Assembly (NCBI GenBank): GCA_009929175.1
Contig: SABC01000011.1
Span: 1-43,830 of the forward strand
Source of the DNA: Bacteroidia bacterium
Lineage (GTDB): Bacteria; Bacteroidota; Bacteroidia; Bacteroidales; UBA932
DNA length: 43,830 nucleotides
Direction of reading: 5' to 3'
In this document: in pieces, positions 41,146 to 43,830 of the stretch
Position numbering within the stretch: position 1 is the stretch's first letter
How the letters are laid out: each line of letters starts with the position of its first letter
The notes under the pieces: generated by a model
The model's database searches: none
What the model saw: the letters and a program-made list of their open reading frames with translations, nothing else
Told to the model about the DNA's origin: nothing
Made by a program: the position numbers and the translations under genes

Positions 41146-43830
41146 TTAAACAGAGATGTATTCGTCCCAACTTTTAATCTGGATATCTTCGATCTTCATT
41201 GAACAGAAAGCCAGGATAAATGCCGAAGCCAAACGGGTATTTGTGATAAGAGGAATGTTGTAATCAACAGCAGCCCTCCTGATTTTGTATCCATTCTCCA
41301 ACTCTACCTGGGTAAGGTTTTTTGGTATATTGATTACCAGGTCGATTTTCTTGGCCTGCAGCATTTCGATTGCCTGAGGTTCAGCTCCTTTTTCACTGGG
41401 CCAATAGACCAATGTTACAGGAACATTATTTTCTATCAAATATTTGTATGATCCACCTGTTGCATAAAGGTTATATCCTTTTTCGGCTAAAAGCTTAGTA
41501 GCTGCAAGGAGGTCTGCTTTTTGACGTGCAGATCCCGATGAAATCAGGATGTTTTTCCCTGGAATCCTGTAACCAACCGAAAGCATGGACTTTAAAACAG
41601 CTTCGTTGGTGTCGTCCCCGATACATCCAACCTCACCTGTCGAAGCCATGTCTACGCCCAATACAGGATCTGCTTTTTGAAGTCTTGAGAATGAAAATTG
41701 GGATGCCTTGATTCCAACATAATCCAGGTCAAAGGCACTTTTTGCAGGGATTTCAAGACTCTCGCCGGTCATGGCTTTGGTTGCAAGTTCTATAAAGTTT
41801 ATCTTAAGCACTTTGGACACAAAAGGGAAGCTGCGGGAAGCTCTGAGGTTGCACTCGATAACCTTGATGTCATTTTCCTTAGCAAGGAATTGGATGTTGA
41901 AAGGTCCTGTGATATTGAGCTCTCCGGCAATTCTCCTGGCAATTTTCTTGATTCTCCTTGTGGTTTCGACATATAGTTTTTGAGGAGGGAACTGTATGGT
42001 TGCATCACCGGAATGAACCCCGGCAAACTCGATGTGTTCCGAAATAGCATATGCAATCATTTCACCATCACGTGCAACAGCATCTAACTCTATCTCTTTG
42101 GCGTTCTGGATGAATTCCGAGACAACCACAGGATGTTTCTTGGACACATTTGCTGCCAATTTGAGAAATTGCTCTAATTCGCTATTGTTTGAACAAACAT
42201 TCATTGCAGCACCGGATAAGACATATGATGGTCTAACAAGAACCGGGTAGCCAACAACATCTACAAAATCATAGATATCTTCCAGGGTAGAGAGTTCCTT
42301 CCATCTTGGCTGGTCTACTCCAAGGTTGTCCAGCATGGTTGAGAACTTATGCCTGTCTTCGGCTTTGTCAATGCTGGATGCAGTTGTACCTAAAATATTT
42401 ACTCCGGATTTGTCGAGCTTAAGCGCCAAGTTATTAGGTATTTGACCACCCACAGAAACTATCATTCCGTGAGGATTTTCGAGTTCGTAGATATCCATTA
42501 CCCTTTCATAAGTAAGCTCATCGAAATAGAGCCTGTCACACATATCATAATCGGTGGAAACGGTTTCCGGATTATAATTGATCATGACCCCTCGCCATCC
42601 GCACTTCCTGATAGTCTGAAGAGCATTCACAGAACACCAGTCAAATTCTACAGAGCTTCCAATCCTGTAAGCACCGGAACCAAGTACTATAATGGACTTA
42701 TTATCACCTTTGTATTGCACGTCATTGTGAGTTCCGTTATAGGTGAGGTAAAGGTAATTGGTTTGTGCAGGGTATTCGGCAGCAAGTGTATCTATCTGTT
42801 TTACAACCGGTGTAATACCCAATTTTTTTCGGAAATCCCTTATAACAATAGAACTGATATCAGGATCAATAGAATCTTTATAAATCAAACGTCCTATTTG
42901 AAAGTCGGAGAAGCCCTGTTTTTTTGCAACCGACAACATATGTTCGGATAAGTTATTGCAATCTTCTAGTTTTGAAAGCTCTTTTGAAGTGTCTACAATA
43001 TTTTTGAGTTTCACCAAAAACCATTTGTCAATATTTGTCAGTTGGTGAATCTGCTCTATTGTATATCCCTTTTGGAAAGCTTTTGAAATAACAAATATGC
43101 GGTTGTCAGTTGGCTGACGTAAAGCCTTGTCAATATCATCTACGTTGATCTCCTTGTTTGCGACAAATCCATGGGCTCCCTGGCCAATCATTCTTAACCC
43201 TTTTTGTATTGCCTCCTCAAAGCTTCTGCCTATTGACATCACCTCTCCGACACTTTTCATACTGGAGCCAATCTCCCTTGATACACCCTGGAATTTTGAA
43301 AGATCCCAACGTGGTATCTTACATACAATATAATCGAGTGAGGGCTCAAAAAAAGCTGGAGTTGTCTTGGTCACAGAATTTTTAAGATCAAACAGACCAT
43401 AACCAAGTCCCAACTTTGCAGCTACAAATGCTAGTGGATAACCAGTTGCTTTAGAAGCTAATGCAGATGATCTGCTCAATCTTGCATTTACTTCAATCAC
43501 TCTATAATCTTCTGATTCAGGATCAAAAGCATACTGTACATTACACTCTCCGACTATTCCTATGTGCCTTACAATTTTGATTGAAAGTTCCCTTAGTAGG
43601 TGGAACTCACTGTTTGTCAGTGTTTGTGAAGGAGCAACAACAATACTTTCCCCGGTATGTATGCCTAAAGGGTCAAAATTTTCCATGTTACAAACCGTGA
43701 TGCAGTTGTCATACCTGTCCCTCACAACTTCATATTCTATCTCTTTCCATCCCTTTAAAGACTTCTCTACTAATACTTGAGATGAATACGAAAAAGCTTT
43801 GTCTGCCAATTGTATAAGTTCTGATTCTGA
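41146..43830 (-). CDS. carB: carbamoyl-phosphate synthase large subunit, 3' part
   Basis: 894 residues are present and the frame stays open past the right edge, so about 180 N-terminal residues are missing. It makes carbamoyl phosphate from glutamine-derived ammonia, bicarbonate and two ATP, for pyrimidine and arginine synthesis. Visible parts: end of the first ATP-grasp domain (VVRDRYDNCITVCNMENFD, GIHTGESIVVAPSQTL), oligomerisation domain, second ATP-grasp domain (VLVRPSYVLSGAAMNV, VIECNLRASRSFPFVSKV), and the C-terminal MGS-like allosteric domain (LYATGGSYKYLIENNVPV). An internal TTG at 43809 is not the start. Confidence 0.97.
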   Translation of the reverse strand, partial: SESELIQLADKAFSYSSQVLVEKSLKGWKEIEYEVVRDRYDNCITVCNMENFDPLGIHTGESIVVAPSQTLTNSEFHLLRELSIKIVRHIGIVGECNVQYAFDPESEDYRVIEVNARLSRSSALASKATGYPLAFVAAKLGLGYGLFDLKNSVTKTTPAFFEPSLDYIVCKIPRWDLSKFQGVSREIGSSMKSVGEVMSIGRSFEEAIQKGLRMIGQGAHGFVANKEINVDDIDKALRQPTDNRIFVISKAFQKGYTIEQIHQLTNIDKWFLVKLKNIVDTSKELSKLEDCNNLSEHMLSVAKKQGFSDFQIGRLIYKDSIDPDISSIVIRDFRKKLGITPVVKQIDTLAAEYPAQTNYLYLTYNGTHNDVQYKGDNKSIIVLGSGAYRIGSSVEFDWCSVNALQTIRKCGWRGVMINYNPETVSTDYDMCDRLYFDELTYERVMDIYELENPHGMIVSVGGQIPNNLALKLDKSGVNILGTTASSIDKAEDRHKFSTMLDNLGVDQPRWKELSTLEDIYDFVDVVGYPVLVRPSYVLSGAAMNVCSNNSELEQFLKLAANVSKKHPVVVSEFIQNAKEIELDAVARDGEMIAYAISEHIEFAGVHSGDATIQFPPQKLYVETTRRIKKIARRIAGELNITGPFNIQFLAKENDIKVIECNLRASRSFPFVSKVLKINFIELATKAMTGESLEIPAKSAFDLDYVGIKASQFSFSRLQKADPVLGVDMASTGEVGCIGDDTNEAVLKSMLSVGYRIPGKNILISSGSARQKADLLAATKLLAEKGYNLYATGGSYKYLIENNVPVTLVYWPSEKGAEPQAIEMLQAKKIDLVINIPKNLTQVELENGYKIRRAAVDYNIPLITNTRLASAFILAFCSMKIEDIQIKSWDEYISV

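Noticed and set aside
1-43830. CRISPR arrays, insertion sequences, prophage or integration sites
   Set aside because: No regularly spaced repeats, transposase or integrase genes, or terminal inverted repeats were seen; genes are of ordinary chromosomal type throughout.

Overview
This 43.8 kb window reads as chromosome from an anaerobic, amino-acid-fermenting member of the Bacteroidota, most likely Bacteroidales. The reasons are the moderately low GC, few Shine-Dalgarno sequences, candidate promoters of the TAnnTTTG type, Bacteroidetes-style paralogues (QueA-like protein, XRE regulator, lipoprotein serine hydrolase), and a lysine-fermentation gene order that, from memory, resembles Porphyromonas gingivalis. 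Genes are tightly packed, with many 1-10 base gaps or overlaps. No rRNA, tRNA, CRISPR array, insertion sequence or prophage was seen. The window cuts a gene at each edge: a DUF2807-type protein on the left and carB on the right.

Layout. 1-2181 (+): end of a DUF2807 protein, an M19 dipeptidase and a short-chain dehydrogenase. 2193-6163 (-): XRE regulator, pyrD, cinA and a lipoprotein serine hydrolase. 6164-6661: an AT-rich intergenic region with five TTACAnnTGTAA-type palindromes, three beside the regulator and two beside queA. 6662-9625: queA converging on a SPATA20/YyaL-like protein that lacks the usual thioredoxin-like motif. 9663-14354 (+): acyl-CoA synthetase, membrane M28 peptidase and PlsC-like acyltransferase. 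These converge with an MscS channel (-).

15449-30300 (+) is a complete operon for lysine fermentation to butyrate and acetate: atoD, kal, kce, two tandem kdd genes, kamA, kamB, kamC, kamD, kamE, atoA, thiolase, acyl-CoA dehydrogenase, etfB and etfA. Lysine goes to beta-lysine (KamA), 3,5-diaminohexanoate (KamDE, probably kept active by KamB/KamC), 5-amino-3-oxohexanoate (Kdd), 3-aminobutyryl-CoA plus acetoacetate (Kce), crotonyl-CoA (Kal) and butyryl-CoA (dehydrogenase/Etf). AtoDA moves CoA from butyryl-CoA to acetoacetate, and thiolase makes acetyl-CoA. A candidate promoter with a perfect 16-base palindrome precedes atoD. A low-molecular-weight phosphatase and a GHL10-type lipid-export or cell-wall hydrolase candidate follow on the same strand.

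32290-39806 (-) is the most unusual block: marR, an HdrA-like flavoprotein, an HdrC-like ferredoxin, a membrane cytochrome-b/FeS/double-CCG fusion protein, a formate/nitrite-type channel, a cysteate-synthase-like PLP enzyme and a SulP anion transporter, all co-oriented with tiny gaps or overlaps. I infer a sulfur- or sulfonate-linked, menaquinone-coupled redox module that may feed cysteate (and perhaps sulfonolipid) synthesis. The window ends with rmuC (+) and the 3' part of carB (-).
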